A stretch of DNA of 64,000 nt from F23-B02 sp963650165 (GCA_963650165.1 CAVJKX010000001.1:1-64000), one strand, 5' to 3'. Shown: positions 1 through 8,014, numbered from the stretch's first letter. A program made the numbers and translations. The notes: generated from the letters alone by a model not told the origin.

Positions 1-85
1 TCGCCTATTCGCTATCCTTTTTTCTTATCTGTCTCTCATCATTGTAACTCCTACAGTATGAATCCACTGTGCGTTATATGCCTTG
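1..85. other. Leader gap with no gene seen
   Basis: I see no open frame or RNA here on either strand. A good Shine-Dalgarno on the minus strand near 48-52 leads only into a frame that stops after about five codons, so there is no support for a gene running off the left edge. Confidence 0.4.
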
Positions 86-114
86 TTGAATTATCGCGTG
101 TTTTGTATTATAAT
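86..114 (+). promoter_or_regulatory. SigA-type promoter of queA-tgt
   Basis: A -35 element TTGAAT (86-91) and a -10 element TATAAT (109-114) are separated by exactly 17 bp, about 30 bp before the queA start. This fits vegetative transcription of queA-tgt. Confidence 0.6.
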
Positions 115-145
115 GATAACTCAATATATTAACGGAGCATGATCA

Positions 146-1168
146 ATGAATAAATCGGATTTTGACTTTTACCTGCCTGAGCGGCTCATAGCTCAGACAC
201 CGCTGGAAAAGCGCGATGCCTCGCGCCTTCTGCATCTTGACAAGAACACCGGCGAAATCGAACACGCTCATTTTCATGATATAACAAAGTACCTCAAGAA
301 AGGCGATTGCCTTGTAATGAACGATTCGCGTGTGCTTCCGGCAAGGCTTATAGGCTCGCGCCTGAGCGGCGGCCTTGTCGAGCTTGTACTGCTGCGTGAC
401 CTGGGCGACGGCTGCTGGGAGTGCCTGAGCCGACCCGGAAGAAAAACAAAGCCCGGAACTGAGCTCACATTCGGCGACGGTGAGCTCACCGCCACGGTAA
501 TGAGCGTTGCCGAAGGCGGAAACCGGATCGTCAAATTTCACTTTGAGGGCGTTTTCCTCGAAAAGCTTGAAAGGCTCGGAAAAATGCCGCTGCCGCCTTA
601 TATAAAGGAGGAGCTTCAGGACTCGGAGCGCTATCAGACGGTCTACTCGCGCGAGCTCGGCAGCGCCGCCGCACCGACTGCGGGACTGCATTTCACCAAG
701 GAGCTTCTTAAAGAGATAGAAGCCATGGGCGTTAAAACCTGCTTTGTTACGCTGCATGTCGGCCTCGGAACATTCAGACCGGTAAAGGCGGAAAAGATAG
801 AAGAGCATGAAATGCACTCCGAATTCTGCATGATCCCGCAGGAAACGGCGGATATAATAAACGAAACGCGAAAAAACGGAGGCAGAATTATTGCGGTCGG
901 CACGACCTCATGCCGCACGCTCGAAAGCTTTGCACAGGATGACGGGCTTATGAAAGCGTCGTCGGGCTGGACCAATATATTTATCTATCCCGGCTATAAA
1001 TTTAAATGCATCGATGCGCTGATAACGAACTTCCACCTGCCGGAGAGCACGCTCATAATGCTTGTCTCGGCTCTTGCAGGACGCGAGCATGTTCTCAATG
1101 CGTATTCCGTTGCCGTAGAACAGGAGTACAGATTCTTCTCCTTCGGCGACGCAATGTTTATCGAATAG
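146..1168 (+). CDS. queA: S-adenosylmethionine:tRNA ribosyltransferase-isomerase QueA
   Basis: QueA transfers and isomerises the ribosyl group of AdoMet onto 7-aminomethyl-7-deazaguanine in tRNA, giving epoxyqueuosine. The 340-residue product has the family's full length and its typical ends: an N-terminal FDFYLPERLIAQTP segment, a central TAGLHFT motif and a C-terminal ITNFHLPESTLIMLVSALAG block. The ATG is preceded by GGAG at 134-137 with 8-nt spacing. tgt, the preceding step of queuosine synthesis, begins 11 nt downstream, so the two form a queuosine operon. In many Firmicutes queA follows ruvAB; here the ruv genes lie about 4 kb downstream instead. Confidence 0.97.
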   Translation: MNKSDFDFYLPERLIAQTPLEKRDASRLLHLDKNTGEIEHAHFHDITKYLKKGDCLVMNDSRVLPARLIGSRLSGGLVELVLLRDLGDGCWECLSRPGRKTKPGTELTFGDGELTATVMSVAEGGNRIVKFHFEGVFLEKLERLGKMPLPPYIKEELQDSERYQTVYSRELGSAAAPTAGLHFTKELLKEIEAMGVKTCFVTLHVGLGTFRPVKAEKIEEHEMHSEFCMIPQETADIINETRKNGGRIIAVGTTSCRTLESFAQDDGLMKASSGWTNIFIYPGYKFKCIDALITNFHLPESTLIMLVSALAGREHVLNAYSVAVEQEYRFFSFGDAMFIE

Positions 1169-1179
1169 GGGAGGGGACT

Positions 1180-2310
1180 ATGTACAATCTTATAAAGCAG
1201 GAGGGGCATGCCCGGCGCGGTGAGCTCGAAACTCCTCACGGAACGGTGCAGACGCCGGTGTTCATGAACGTCGGCACGGCTGCGGCAATAAAAGGCGCGC
1301 TCTCGGCTGCCGATCTGAAAACCATCGGCTGTCAGGTTGAGCTGTCGAATACTTATCATCTGCACCTTCGACCCGGCGATGAGCTCGTAAGAGACATGGG
1401 CGGTCTGCACAAATTCATGACATGGGACGGCCCCATACTTACGGACAGCGGCGGCTTTCAGATATTCTCGCTTGCAAGCCTGCGCAAGATAAGCGAGGAA
1501 GGCGTGAAATTCAACTCCCACATCGATGGGCGGCATATATTCATGGGACCCGAGGAGAGCATGCGCATTCAGGCTAACCTCGGCTCGGATATCGCCATGG
1601 CCTTTGACGAGTGCATAAAGATCCCGTCGCCGCGCGATTATGTTGAAAGATCCTGCGAACGCACCTACCGCTGGCTCAAACGCTGCAAGGCTGCGCTCAA
1701 TGAATATAACGGCAGAGACGATGCGGTCAACCCCGGACAAATGCTGTTCGGCATAAATCAGGGCGCCACCTTTGCCGATGTTCGCATAGAGCATATGAAA
1801 AAGATAGCCGAGCTCGACCTTCCCGGCTATGCCATCGGCGGCCTTGCAGTCGGTGAAACGCATCAGGAAATGTACGATACCATTCAGGCGGTCGAGGAAT
1901 ACATGCCCAGGGACAAGCCCCGCTACCTTATGGGAGTCGGTACGCCGGGGAACATCATAGAGGGCGTTGCACGCGGCGTTGACTTTTTCGACTGTGTCAT
2001 GCCGGCGCGAAACGGCAGGCACGGGCATCTGTTTACATGGAGCGGAATTATCAACATCAAAAACGAAAAATACATGCGCGATGAGCTGCCGATCGACCCG
2101 GACTGCGACTGCCCGGTATGCCGCCGGTACAGCAGGGCTTATGTGCGGCATCTGTTCAAGGCAAACGAAATGCTTGCCATGCGCTTTGCCGTCATGCACA
2201 ATCTGTATTTCTACAATAAGCTTATGGAAAAGATACGCCTCAGCCTCGACGAGGGCAATTTTGAGCGGTTCAGAGGGCAATATTCAAAATTATTGGACAC
2301 GAGGATATAA
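1180..2310 (+). CDS. tgt: tRNA-guanine transglycosylase Tgt
   Basis: Tgt swaps guanine-34 of GUN-anticodon tRNAs for preQ1. The open frame is longer at the 5' end, but homology starts at MYNLIKQEGHARRGELETPHG, and ATG 1180 has GGGGAGGGG just upstream, so I chose it (376 residues). The general-acid aspartate lies in TDSGGFQ (D89). The nucleophile region DFFDCVMPARNGRHG and the zinc site, CDCPVC followed by a histidine in the AVMHNLYF segment, are all intact. The gene sits directly behind queA, consistent with one transcript for queuosine modification. Confidence 0.97.
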   Translation: MYNLIKQEGHARRGELETPHGTVQTPVFMNVGTAAAIKGALSAADLKTIGCQVELSNTYHLHLRPGDELVRDMGGLHKFMTWDGPILTDSGGFQIFSLASLRKISEEGVKFNSHIDGRHIFMGPEESMRIQANLGSDIAMAFDECIKIPSPRDYVERSCERTYRWLKRCKAALNEYNGRDDAVNPGQMLFGINQGATFADVRIEHMKKIAELDLPGYAIGGLAVGETHQEMYDTIQAVEEYMPRDKPRYLMGVGTPGNIIEGVARGVDFFDCVMPARNGRHGHLFTWSGIINIKNEKYMRDELPIDPDCDCPVCRRYSRAYVRHLFKANEMLAMRFAVMHNLYFYNKLMEKIRLSLDEGNFERFRGQYSKLLDTRI

Positions 2311-2315
2311 AATAC

Positions 2316-2344
2316 TTGAAATAAAGCACATTAATATGTATAAT
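2316..2344 (+). promoter_or_regulatory. SigA-type promoter of yajC
   Basis: TTGAAA (2316-2321) and a perfect TATAAT (2339-2344) are 17 bp apart in the 81-bp tgt-yajC gap. yajC therefore probably has its own promoter rather than depending on queA-tgt read-through. Confidence 0.65.
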
Positions 2345-2391
2345 TAACTAAATGCTTAAAGCGAAATTTAAATGTAAATAAGGAGCACACT

Positions 2392-2715
2392 ATGTTTTTA
2401 GCTACGACTACCGGAGCCGGAAGCTCCAGTTCCATGATCATTATCCTTCTCCTGTTCTTCGTCCTGATGTGGTTCTTCATGATCCGCCCCGAGAAGAAAA
2501 AGCAGAAGAAGATCGAAGAAATGCGCAGCGCACTGACGGTCGGCGATCAGATCGTCACCATCGGTGGCATAATGGGAACCGTCGTCCACGTCACCGAGGA
2601 CGATATCACCATCGAGACCGGCGAGGACAGAGTCCGCGTTCAGTTCAAGAAGTGGGCGGTCAGCAGCAATGTGAGAGCAGAGGCTGCCGAAGCAAAGGAA
2701 AAAGAAAAGAAGTAA
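2392..2715 (+). CDS. yajC: Preprotein translocase accessory subunit YajC
   Basis: YajC is the small membrane partner of the SecDF-YajC complex that assists Sec export. The 107-residue protein has one N-terminal membrane span (about residues 12-33), then the family signature FFMIRPEKKKQKK, followed by a small beta-rich cytosolic domain (VGDQIVTIGGIMGTVVHV) and a charged tail ending in lysines. AAGGAG lies just before the ATG. secD/secF are not in the window. The gene is followed at once by a hairpin that both looks like its terminator and carries the next gene's ribosome-binding site. Confidence 0.95.
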   Translation: MFLATTTGAGSSSSMIIILLLFFVLMWFFMIRPEKKKQKKIEEMRSALTVGDQIVTIGGIMGTVVHVTEDDITIETGEDRVRVQFKKWAVSSNVRAEAAEAKEKEKK

Positions 2716-2727
2716 TATAAGCTCATA

Positions 2728-2782
2728 AAAATACCTTCGGACAAATATGATGTACAAACATCATTTGCCGGAGGTATTTTTT
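2728..2782 (+). terminator. Terminator-like hairpin with downstream SD in its 3' arm
   Basis: The arms AAAATACCT (2728-2736) and AGGTATTTT (2772-2780) pair, and the inner segments around CGGACAAAT and ATTTGCCGG extend the stem. A T-run (2777-2782) follows. The 3' arm contains GGAGG (2770-2774), the only Shine-Dalgarno of the gene starting at 2783. A weak SigE-like pair, TCATAAA (2723-2729) and AATATGAT (2744-2751) with 14-bp spacing, would start RNA near 2758, after the 5' arm. Confidence 0.7.
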
Positions 2783-3193
2783 ATGTCTGCAAGCAAAAGT
2801 AAGGGAAGGGCCGGAGTGGTGACGGGGACGGTGCTGGCGACAGCATTCACCGCGCTGCTGTGCGGTGTTTATGCTCTGCTCGTGAAAAACGGAAAATGCA
2901 CGCAGGAGCATTCGGACCTTGTCATAAGTGCCGCTATAGCGCTCAGCGTGCTGACGGCGACGGTCATCGCCAACATAGGGCAGGGGAGACGCTGCCTGCA
3001 CGGCATGACTATAGGCCTTATATATGCCGCCGTTTTGTCGTCCGTGCCGCTTCTTGCGTATCCTGATGAGGTCGATTGGCTTAAAATTATCAGGATCATT
3101 GCCGTTGCGGCGGTGAGCGGCCTGGCAGGCGGAAGCATCAATTTGGGCAAAAGTAACAAAAGCTTTCATAAAAATCGCAAAAAGAGAGCCTGA
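2783..3193 (+). CDS. Small four-span membrane protein, TIGR04086-like
   Basis: The 136-residue product has about four hydrophobic segments and a basic tail (KNRKKRA). Its size, its place directly behind yajC, and the central GRRCLHGMTIGLIY segment resemble the TIGR04086 membrane family, which often sits between yajC and the SCIFF peptide genes in Clostridia. No SCIFF peptide or maturase follows here. The frame opens upstream, but the ATG at 2783 has GGAGG nine nucleotides before it, so I start there. That SD lies in the 3' arm of the preceding hairpin. Function is unknown; the family assignment is from memory of sequence style and context. Confidence 0.55.
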   Translation: MSASKSKGRAGVVTGTVLATAFTALLCGVYALLVKNGKCTQEHSDLVISAAIALSVLTATVIANIGQGRRCLHGMTIGLIYAAVLSSVPLLAYPDEVDWLKIIRIIAVAAVSGLAGGSINLGKSNKSFHKNRKKRA

Positions 3194-3220
3194 TATAACT
3201 CTGCGTATACAGCAGCATGA

Positions 3221-3457
3221 GTTAACATAATGCAGAGCGATAACCTATATATAGTGAAAATTATCAAATACGTCGTCTAAATCTTGTGATTATTACTTGC
3301 GGTAGTCGGCCTGACGGGCTCAGAGGGTGACTGGGTTTACATAATGCAGTTAACATAACATATCGACATAATTAACAAAATTGATATTATTTTGAGAAAA
3401 CGCTTGATTACATCGAAAAGTTGTATTATATTGTGTGTACACAGTAATTATGTAAAT
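3221..3457. repeat. Cluster of four GTTWACATAA motifs
   Basis: The copies are GTTAACATAATGCAG (3221-3235), GTTTACATAATGCAG (3335-3349), GTTAACATAA (3349-3358, sharing one base with the previous copy) and, inverted, TTATGTAAAT (3448-3457). The first two share 14 of 15 bases. The inverted copy falls just downstream of the expected start of transcription for the 3502 gene, an operator-like position. The motif also resembles the XerD-binding half of dif (TTATGTTAAAT), and a XerD-type gene lies nearby, but no complete dif arrangement is present. Confidence 0.5.
3404..3432 (+). promoter_or_regulatory. Promoter of the 3502 gene
   Basis: TTGATT (3404-3409) and TATATT (3427-3432) are spaced by 17 bp. 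Transcription would start near 3439, just before the inverted motif copy at 3448-3457. Confidence 0.5.
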
Positions 3458-3501
3458 CCATGAGTTATTCTCCGCCGGTTTCGTAAATGTGAGGAGAACT
3501 G

Positions 3502-4026
3502 ATGGATAGTATTGATTTGCGCAAAAAAACCGGCTTTACGCCGAGCTTTGACCTGAGCCGGATGCTTCCAGCAGCGGCTTTTATTCTCGGCTGCGTCTGC
3601 ACGGCGCTGCTACGAACAATGCTGACGGCGGATATTATGTCTATCGTCCGGACGGTAAAGGCGGCCGGATGGATAACGCTGGCAGCTTTGCTTGCGGCTG
3701 ATTGTGCATGCATCGTGATGCCCGGGGCGAGAGCACTGTGCGTCCTGCTGTCGGCAGTCTGCGGTGCTGCCGCTGCCGGCTTGTCTTACCTGTATTCCGA
3801 TATAAAGCCTTTCTCGGCTGAATTTTATGTGTTTGCGGCTGCGGTTTTCACGTTTACTGCGGCGGCTGCATATGTTTCCGAGCGAGTTTTTGCTTTATCG
3901 CCCAAGCTGAGGCGTCTTATCCGCGGCGACCGCAGGCTCAGGTATGAGCTTAACGTGTTCTGCGCCGTGTCATCTGCGCTTATGCTTGCCGCGATCGTCC
4001 TTGCGGCGGTGTTTATTCTGTTATAG
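3502..4026 (+). CDS. Unknown multi-span membrane protein
   Basis: I do not recognise this 174-residue protein. It begins MDSIDLRKKTGFTPSFDLSRM and then has roughly five alanine-rich hydrophobic segments, with a basic loop (LSPKLRRLIRGDRRLRYELN) before the last. GAGGAG is 8 nt before the ATG. It ends 21 bp before a XerD-type recombinase gene and is probably co-transcribed with it from the promoter at 3404-3432. There is no signal peptidase site, metal motif or catalytic signature to suggest a role. Confidence 0.7.
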   Translation: MDSIDLRKKTGFTPSFDLSRMLPAAAFILGCVCTALLRTMLTADIMSIVRTVKAAGWITLAALLAADCACIVMPGARALCVLLSAVCGAAAAGLSYLYSDIKPFSAEFYVFAAAVFTFTAAAAYVSERVFALSPKLRRLIRGDRRLRYELNVFCAVSSALMLAAIVLAAVFILL

Positions 4027-4047
4027 AAAAAGAAAGGGGGTTGCCGG

Positions 4048-4950
4048 ATGCTTAATTCTGAGTGCCTCGAAGTGTTCAATAAGTATCTTACAGAGGTGAA
4101 GAAGTGCTCCCAAAATACCCTCAGTTCTTATATGCGCGATGTGCGCCAGTTCGGCGATTACATTGAATCGCACACCTCGGAGAATATCGCAGGCGCAACG
4201 GAGGACGAGCTGTCCGAATACATAGAGTGGCTCAAGGGAAACGGCAAAAGCGTTGCTACGGTGTCGAGAGCCATAGCGTCGCTCAAGTGCATGTACGGCG
4301 TTCTGCATGACGAGGGCTATGTAAGCGAAAATCCGACGGGAAAGCTCGCACCGGAAAAGAGCCAGCATAAGCTCCCGCAGATACTTACAAGCAAGGAGGT
4401 CGATCTCCTGCTCGAGCAGCCCTCCTGCACCGATGCCAAGGGCTACCGCGACAGGGCGATGCTTGAGTTGCTGTATGCTACAGGCATAAGAGTCAGCGAG
4501 CTGATTGCGCTGAATATAAGCGATGTAAACACCTCGGCCGGTGTCGTCAGATGTGCGCCGAACACGGATAAGGAACGCCTGATACCCCTGTATGCAACGG
4601 CCGTCAAGGCGCTCAACGAGTATATCGAGTTTGTCCGGCCGCAGATGATCGCTCTGCCGACTGAGCAGGCGCTGTTTGTAAACGTCAGCGGCGAGCGTAT
4701 GTCGCGTCAGGGCTTCTGGAAGATCATAAAGTCGTATCAGCAGAAGGCGCATATAGAAAAAACGATAACGCCGCATACGCTGCGTCATTCGTTTGCGGCG
4801 CATCTGCTTGAAAACGGCGCCGATCTGCACTCGATACAGGAAATGCTCGGACATTCCGATATATCGTCTACGCAGATATATTCCCAGCTCGTGAAAAAGC
4901 AGCTGAAGGATGTGTACAACAAGGCACACCCGAGAGCTCATAACGGATAA
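4048..4950 (+). CDS. xerD: Tyrosine recombinase, XerD type
   Basis: This enzyme cuts and rejoins DNA through a phosphotyrosine link. In the XerC/XerD pair it resolves chromosome dimers at dif during division. The 300-residue protein is full length, with an N-terminal SAM-like core-binding domain (about 4-90) and a catalytic domain. All catalytic residues are visible: R148 in ATGIRVSEL, the beta-hairpin lysine near 175, H243 and R246 in PHTLRHSF, H269 in MLGHSD and Y278 in TQIYSQ. AAAGGGGG precedes the ATG. A second tyrosine recombinase lies at 16137; assigning D here and C there rests on overall resemblance only. Confidence 0.88.
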   Translation: MLNSECLEVFNKYLTEVKKCSQNTLSSYMRDVRQFGDYIESHTSENIAGATEDELSEYIEWLKGNGKSVATVSRAIASLKCMYGVLHDEGYVSENPTGKLAPEKSQHKLPQILTSKEVDLLLEQPSCTDAKGYRDRAMLELLYATGIRVSELIALNISDVNTSAGVVRCAPNTDKERLIPLYATAVKALNEYIEFVRPQMIALPTEQALFVNVSGERMSRQGFWKIIKSYQQKAHIEKTITPHTLRHSFAAHLLENGADLHSIQEMLGHSDISSTQIYSQLVKKQLKDVYNKAHPRAHNG

Positions 4951-4954
4951 TGCA

Positions 4955-4990
4955 GACTGCCGTACTCAAAATGAGCGCGGCAGTTTTTTC
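4955..4990 (+). terminator. Terminator after xerD
   Basis: ACTGCCG (4956-4962) pairs with CGGCAGT (4978-4984), followed by a run of six T. It separates the xerD unit from ruvCAB. Confidence 0.75.
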
Positions 4991-5021
4991 TTGTGATCGT
5001 ATTCAACTGCGGTATTTTCTG

Positions 5022-5050
5022 TTGTTTTCTGCCGCGCAGCGTGTTAAAAT
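5022..5050 (+). promoter_or_regulatory. Promoter of ruvCAB
   Basis: TTGTTT (5022-5027) and TAAAAT (5045-5050) are 17 bp apart, ending 22 bp before the ruvC start. Confidence 0.45.
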
Positions 5051-5072
5051 CAATAATCAGGATGTGATATAA

Positions 5073-5588
5073 ATGCGTATCTTGGGTATTGACCCCGGAC
5101 TTGCCACGGTCGGCTTTTCGGTAGTGGATACGGACAAATCGAAGATGAGGCTCGTGACCTGCGGCGTTATAAGCACGCCGGCGCATACCTCGCTTTCGAG
5201 CAGACTTGACAGGATATTCAGTGATATGAACGAGCTTATCGGCACGTTTTCTCCGGATGTGATGTCTGTCGAGGAGCTTTTTTTCAACACTAATATTACG
5301 ACGGGCATATCGGTCGCGCACGCGCGCGGCGTTATCCTTCTGTCGGCCTACCGTGCGGGCGTCAAGGTGTTTGAATACACGCCCCTTCAGGTCAAGCAGG
5401 CCGTCGTCGGCTACGGCAGAGCCGAAAAAAACCAGGTCATCGAGATGGTCAAGCGCATACTCGGCCTGCCTGCGGCTCCGAAGCCCGATGACGCTGCCGA
5501 CGCTGTTGCGCTGGCAATATGCCATGCGCGCAGCAGCACCTCACTACTCAGTCGAAAGGAAGATGAAGGACTGTGTTCTACCATTTAA
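5073..5588 (+). CDS. ruvC: Holliday junction endonuclease RuvC
   Basis: RuvC nicks Holliday junctions symmetrically in concert with RuvAB. The 171-residue product is the normal length. The acidic metal-binding set is present: D7 in LGIDPGLATVGF, E67 in SVEELFF, and D140 and D143 in PDDAADAVALAICHA. AGGATG lies before the ATG. Its last 16 bases overlap the start of ruvA, which suggests translational coupling within a ruvC-ruvA-ruvB operon. Confidence 0.96.
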   Translation: MRILGIDPGLATVGFSVVDTDKSKMRLVTCGVISTPAHTSLSSRLDRIFSDMNELIGTFSPDVMSVEELFFNTNITTGISVAHARGVILLSAYRAGVKVFEYTPLQVKQAVVGYGRAEKNQVIEMVKRILGLPAAPKPDDAADAVALAICHARSSTSLLSRKEDEGLCSTI

Positions 5589-6175
5589 GCGGCACGGTTT
5601 CGGATATTGATCTTAATCTCGCCGTTATTGACTGCGGCGGCGTCGGATATGCCGTAAATACGACGGCATATACGCTCTCGAGGCTGAAGCTCGGCGAAAA
5701 AGCAAAGCTTTATATCTCCGAATGCATAAAGGAGGACAGTTTTGAGCTTTACGGCTTTGCCTCGCTGAGCGAAAAACGCTGTTTTGAAATGCTCCTGTCG
5801 GTCTCCGGCATCGGCCCCAAGGCCGCACAGTCGATATTATGCGCCGTAACGCCGGAGGGTCTCGCACTTGCTGTGATGAACGGCGACGAAAAGGCAATAA
5901 GCGCAGCGCAGGGCATCGGCAAAAAGATAGCACAGCGCGTTATACTTGAGCTCAAGGACAAGGTGGCTAAGCAGATGGGCGGCACGGCAGAATATGAAGT
6001 GCCCGCCGTCATGACGCAGACCGCCGCAGGCAGCAAGAGCAAAAGCGATGCCATTGCCGCGCTCACGGTGCTCGGCTACGGTACTGCGGAGATAAATGCC
6101 GCGCTCAGGGGCGTGGACATAAACGGCATGGAAACGGAACAGATAGTAAGAACCGCCCTGAAAAACCTTATGTAG
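5573..6175 (+). CDS. ruvA: Holliday junction binding protein RuvA
   Basis: RuvA tetramers hold the four-way junction and load RuvB. The 200-residue protein has the N-terminal OB fold (MFYHLSGTVSDID...), the helix-hairpin-helix region (LLSVSGIGPKAAQSIL and AQGIGKKIAQRVILELKDK) and the C-terminal RuvB-binding domain (DAIAALTVLGYGTAEINAAL). It begins with GTG inside the 3' end of ruvC, with AAGGA and GAAGG upstream as ribosome-binding sites. ruvB begins 11 bp after its stop. Confidence 0.96.
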   Translation: MFYHLSGTVSDIDLNLAVIDCGGVGYAVNTTAYTLSRLKLGEKAKLYISECIKEDSFELYGFASLSEKRCFEMLLSVSGIGPKAAQSILCAVTPEGLALAVMNGDEKAISAAQGIGKKIAQRVILELKDKVAKQMGGTAEYEVPAVMTQTAAGSKSKSDAIAALTVLGYGTAEINAALRGVDINGMETEQIVRTALKNLM

Positions 6176-6186
6176 AGGTAAAATAA

Positions 6187-7230
6187 ATGAGTATAAACTT
6201 TTCGGAAGGCCTTGAGGAAACTCCCGTTGTGACAAGCTCTTCGGTGCTGCCGGAGGATGCGGGCGAGGGGAGCCTCAGACCGAGAACGATAAACGAATAT
6301 ATAGGGCAGGAGAAGGCTAAGGACAATCTCAGCGTTTTCATTGACGCTGCGCGCCTGCGCAACGAGCCGCTCGACCACGTTCTGCTGCACGGCCCTCCGG
6401 GTCTGGGCAAGACAACGCTCGCGGCGGTCATCGCAAACGAGATGGGCGTAAACATGCGCATAACCTCCGGCCCTGCCATAGAAAAGCCCGGCGATCTTGT
6501 CGCAATGCTCACCAATCTCAATGAAGGCGACATTCTTTTTGTCGACGAGATACATCGCCTGAACCGCGCCTACGAGGAGATACTGTATCCCGCGATGGAA
6601 GATTACGCGATAGATATAATCCTCGGCAAGGGCCCGTCGGCAAACTCGCTGCATCTTGAGCTGCCCAAGTTTACGCTTATCGGCGCTACCACGCGCTCGG
6701 GCCAGCTCACGGCGCCCCTGCGCGACCGTTTCGGCGTCACGCTCAGGCTTGAGCTGTACAGCGTTGATGAGCTGCGGCGCATTGTCGAGCGCTCTGCCGA
6801 TATACTTGGCATCGAGATAGAACGTGACGGCGCGGTAGAGATCGCCTCGCGCTCACGCGGAACGCCGCGTATAGCGAACAGAATGCTGCGCCGAGTGCGT
6901 GACTTTGCACAGGTCAGGGCCGACGGCGTTATAACAAAGGCCGTTGCCGATATGGCACTGTCACGGCTCGAGGTGGATAAAAGCGGCCTTGATTCGCTCG
7001 ACAGGAGGATGCTGCGCAGTATAATCGAGTTCTATAACGGAGGTCCCGTCGGGCTCGAAACGCTGGCTGCCACCATAAACGAGGACTCCGTAACGCTCGA
7101 GGACGTGTATGAGCCGTACCTTCTGCAGCAGGGCTTTCTCACGCGTACCCCGCGCGGCCGCTGCGTAACGCGCAAAACCTACGAGCATCTCGGCATTCAG
7201 CAGCTCGGGCAGCAGGAAATTGACATTTAG
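6187..7230 (+). CDS. ruvB: Holliday junction helicase motor RuvB
   Basis: RuvB is the AAA+ ring that drives branch migration. The 347-residue protein has Walker A GPPGLGKTT (69-77), Walker B with the DEIHR sequence, sensor 1 in GATTRSGQL with arginine finger PLRDRFG, and the C-terminal winged helix ending LTRTPRGRCVTRKTYEHLG. AGAGGT precedes the ATG. It closes the ruvCAB operon. No clear terminator hairpin follows it; the next gene has its own promoter. Confidence 0.97.
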   Translation: MSINFSEGLEETPVVTSSSVLPEDAGEGSLRPRTINEYIGQEKAKDNLSVFIDAARLRNEPLDHVLLHGPPGLGKTTLAAVIANEMGVNMRITSGPAIEKPGDLVAMLTNLNEGDILFVDEIHRLNRAYEEILYPAMEDYAIDIILGKGPSANSLHLELPKFTLIGATTRSGQLTAPLRDRFGVTLRLELYSVDELRRIVERSADILGIEIERDGAVEIASRSRGTPRIANRMLRRVRDFAQVRADGVITKAVADMALSRLEVDKSGLDSLDRRMLRSIIEFYNGGPVGLETLAATINEDSVTLEDVYEPYLLQQGFLTRTPRGRCVTRKTYEHLGIQQLGQQEIDI

Positions 7231-7276
7231 CACCCGCTTTTTTATGAAATTTCTGCATTTTTTCGCTCCCCTTATA

Positions 7277-7309
7277 TTGACTTTCAACAAAAATGAGATA
7301 TACTATAAT
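7277..7309 (+). promoter_or_regulatory. SigA-type promoter of sigH
   Basis: TTGACT (7277-7282) is followed after 16 bp by TATACT (7299-7304); an overlapping TATAAT at 7304-7309 would be 21 bp away. The ATG of sigH is 30-35 bp further on. Confidence 0.6.
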
Positions 7310-7338
7310 AGTATTGTTGGAAGTAATAGTGGTTTCAT

Positions 7339-7968
7339 ATGAACATATACGCTGACTTAGAAGATAATGCCCTGCAGGAGCTTGCCGCCAAAGGCGACAG
7401 CTTGGCTGAAGAAGAGCTTGTTTCCCGATATATGCGCCTTGTGCGTATCTGTGCGCGCCCTCTGTTTCTTGCGGGCGGCGAGAGCGAGGATCTCATCCAG
7501 GAGGGAATGTTCGGGCTTCTCTCGGCGGTGAGGCAGTACAAGCCGGAGCACAAGGCATCGTTTAAGACCTTTGCCGAATGGTGCATAAGAAACAGGCTGC
7601 GTTCGGCTGTGAAATCGGCTTCCAGCTTAAAACATGATCCGCTTAACAATCGCGTACCTTTAGAGTCGATACTCTCGGATGAATCCCAGACCCAGGCAGT
7701 TATATGCTCTGAATTTTTTCAGAAATCTCCTGAAGAGCAGGTTCTGGCAAGAGAGAATAAAAAGTACACAGAACAGTTATATTTATCCTTGGTCAATATG
7801 CTTTCCAAATATGAAAAAGCCGTTTTGACCTATTATCTCGAAGGCCTAAGCTATAAGGAAATAGCACGGCTGACAGGTAAGGGCGACAAAGCTGTTGACA
7901 ATGCGATACAAAGGATAAGGCGCAAGACGGCGCAGATGCTTAAATCAGGCGATATCAGCAATAGCTGA
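7339..7968 (+). CDS. sigH: RNA polymerase sporulation sigma factor SigH
   Basis: SigH directs early stationary-phase and sporulation transcription. The 209-residue product has sigma70 region 2 (DLIQEGMFGLLSAVRQY, then FKTFAEWCIRNRLRSAVKSA) and region 4 (LSKYEKAVLTYYLEGLSYKEIARLTGKG). The segment KAVDNAIQRIRRKTAQML matches the distinctive end of SigH (Spo0H) rather than SigF/G/E. Its lack of a long N-terminal pro-sequence also argues against SigE or SigK. The Shine-Dalgarno is weak (GGAAG at some distance). The genes usually near sigH (rlmB, secE-nusG) are not here. Confidence 0.85.
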   Translation: MNIYADLEDNALQELAAKGDSLAEEELVSRYMRLVRICARPLFLAGGESEDLIQEGMFGLLSAVRQYKPEHKASFKTFAEWCIRNRLRSAVKSASSLKHDPLNNRVPLESILSDESQTQAVICSEFFQKSPEEQVLARENKKYTEQLYLSLVNMLSKYEKAVLTYYLEGLSYKEIARLTGKGDKAVDNAIQRIRRKTAQMLKSGDISNS

Positions 7969-8014
7969 CGCATATAAAAGCCGACAGGCGAGATTTTCAA
8001 AGAGAGGATTTACA

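Larger units (their letters stand above)
3194..3501. other. AT-rich intergenic region without a gene
   Basis: This 308-bp stretch has no credible open frame or recognisable RNA on either strand. It holds four copies of a motif close to GTTWACATAA, an imperfect inverted repeat CTCTGC (3199-3204) / GCAGAG (3232-3237), and a promoter for the next gene at 3404-3432. Confidence 0.6.

Noticed and set aside
994..2280. 428-codon minus-strand frame opposite tgt
   Set aside because: tgt is intact on the + strand; the antisense frame has no start signals or family features.
3433..3460. Possible dif site beside the xerD-type gene
   Set aside because: Only one arm (TTATGTAAAT) resembles dif; the other arm at the required 6-bp spacing does not match.
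3194..3501. SCIFF peptide gene expected after a TIGR04086-type gene
   Set aside because: No frame with the six-cysteine pattern is present, and no radical-SAM maturase follows.
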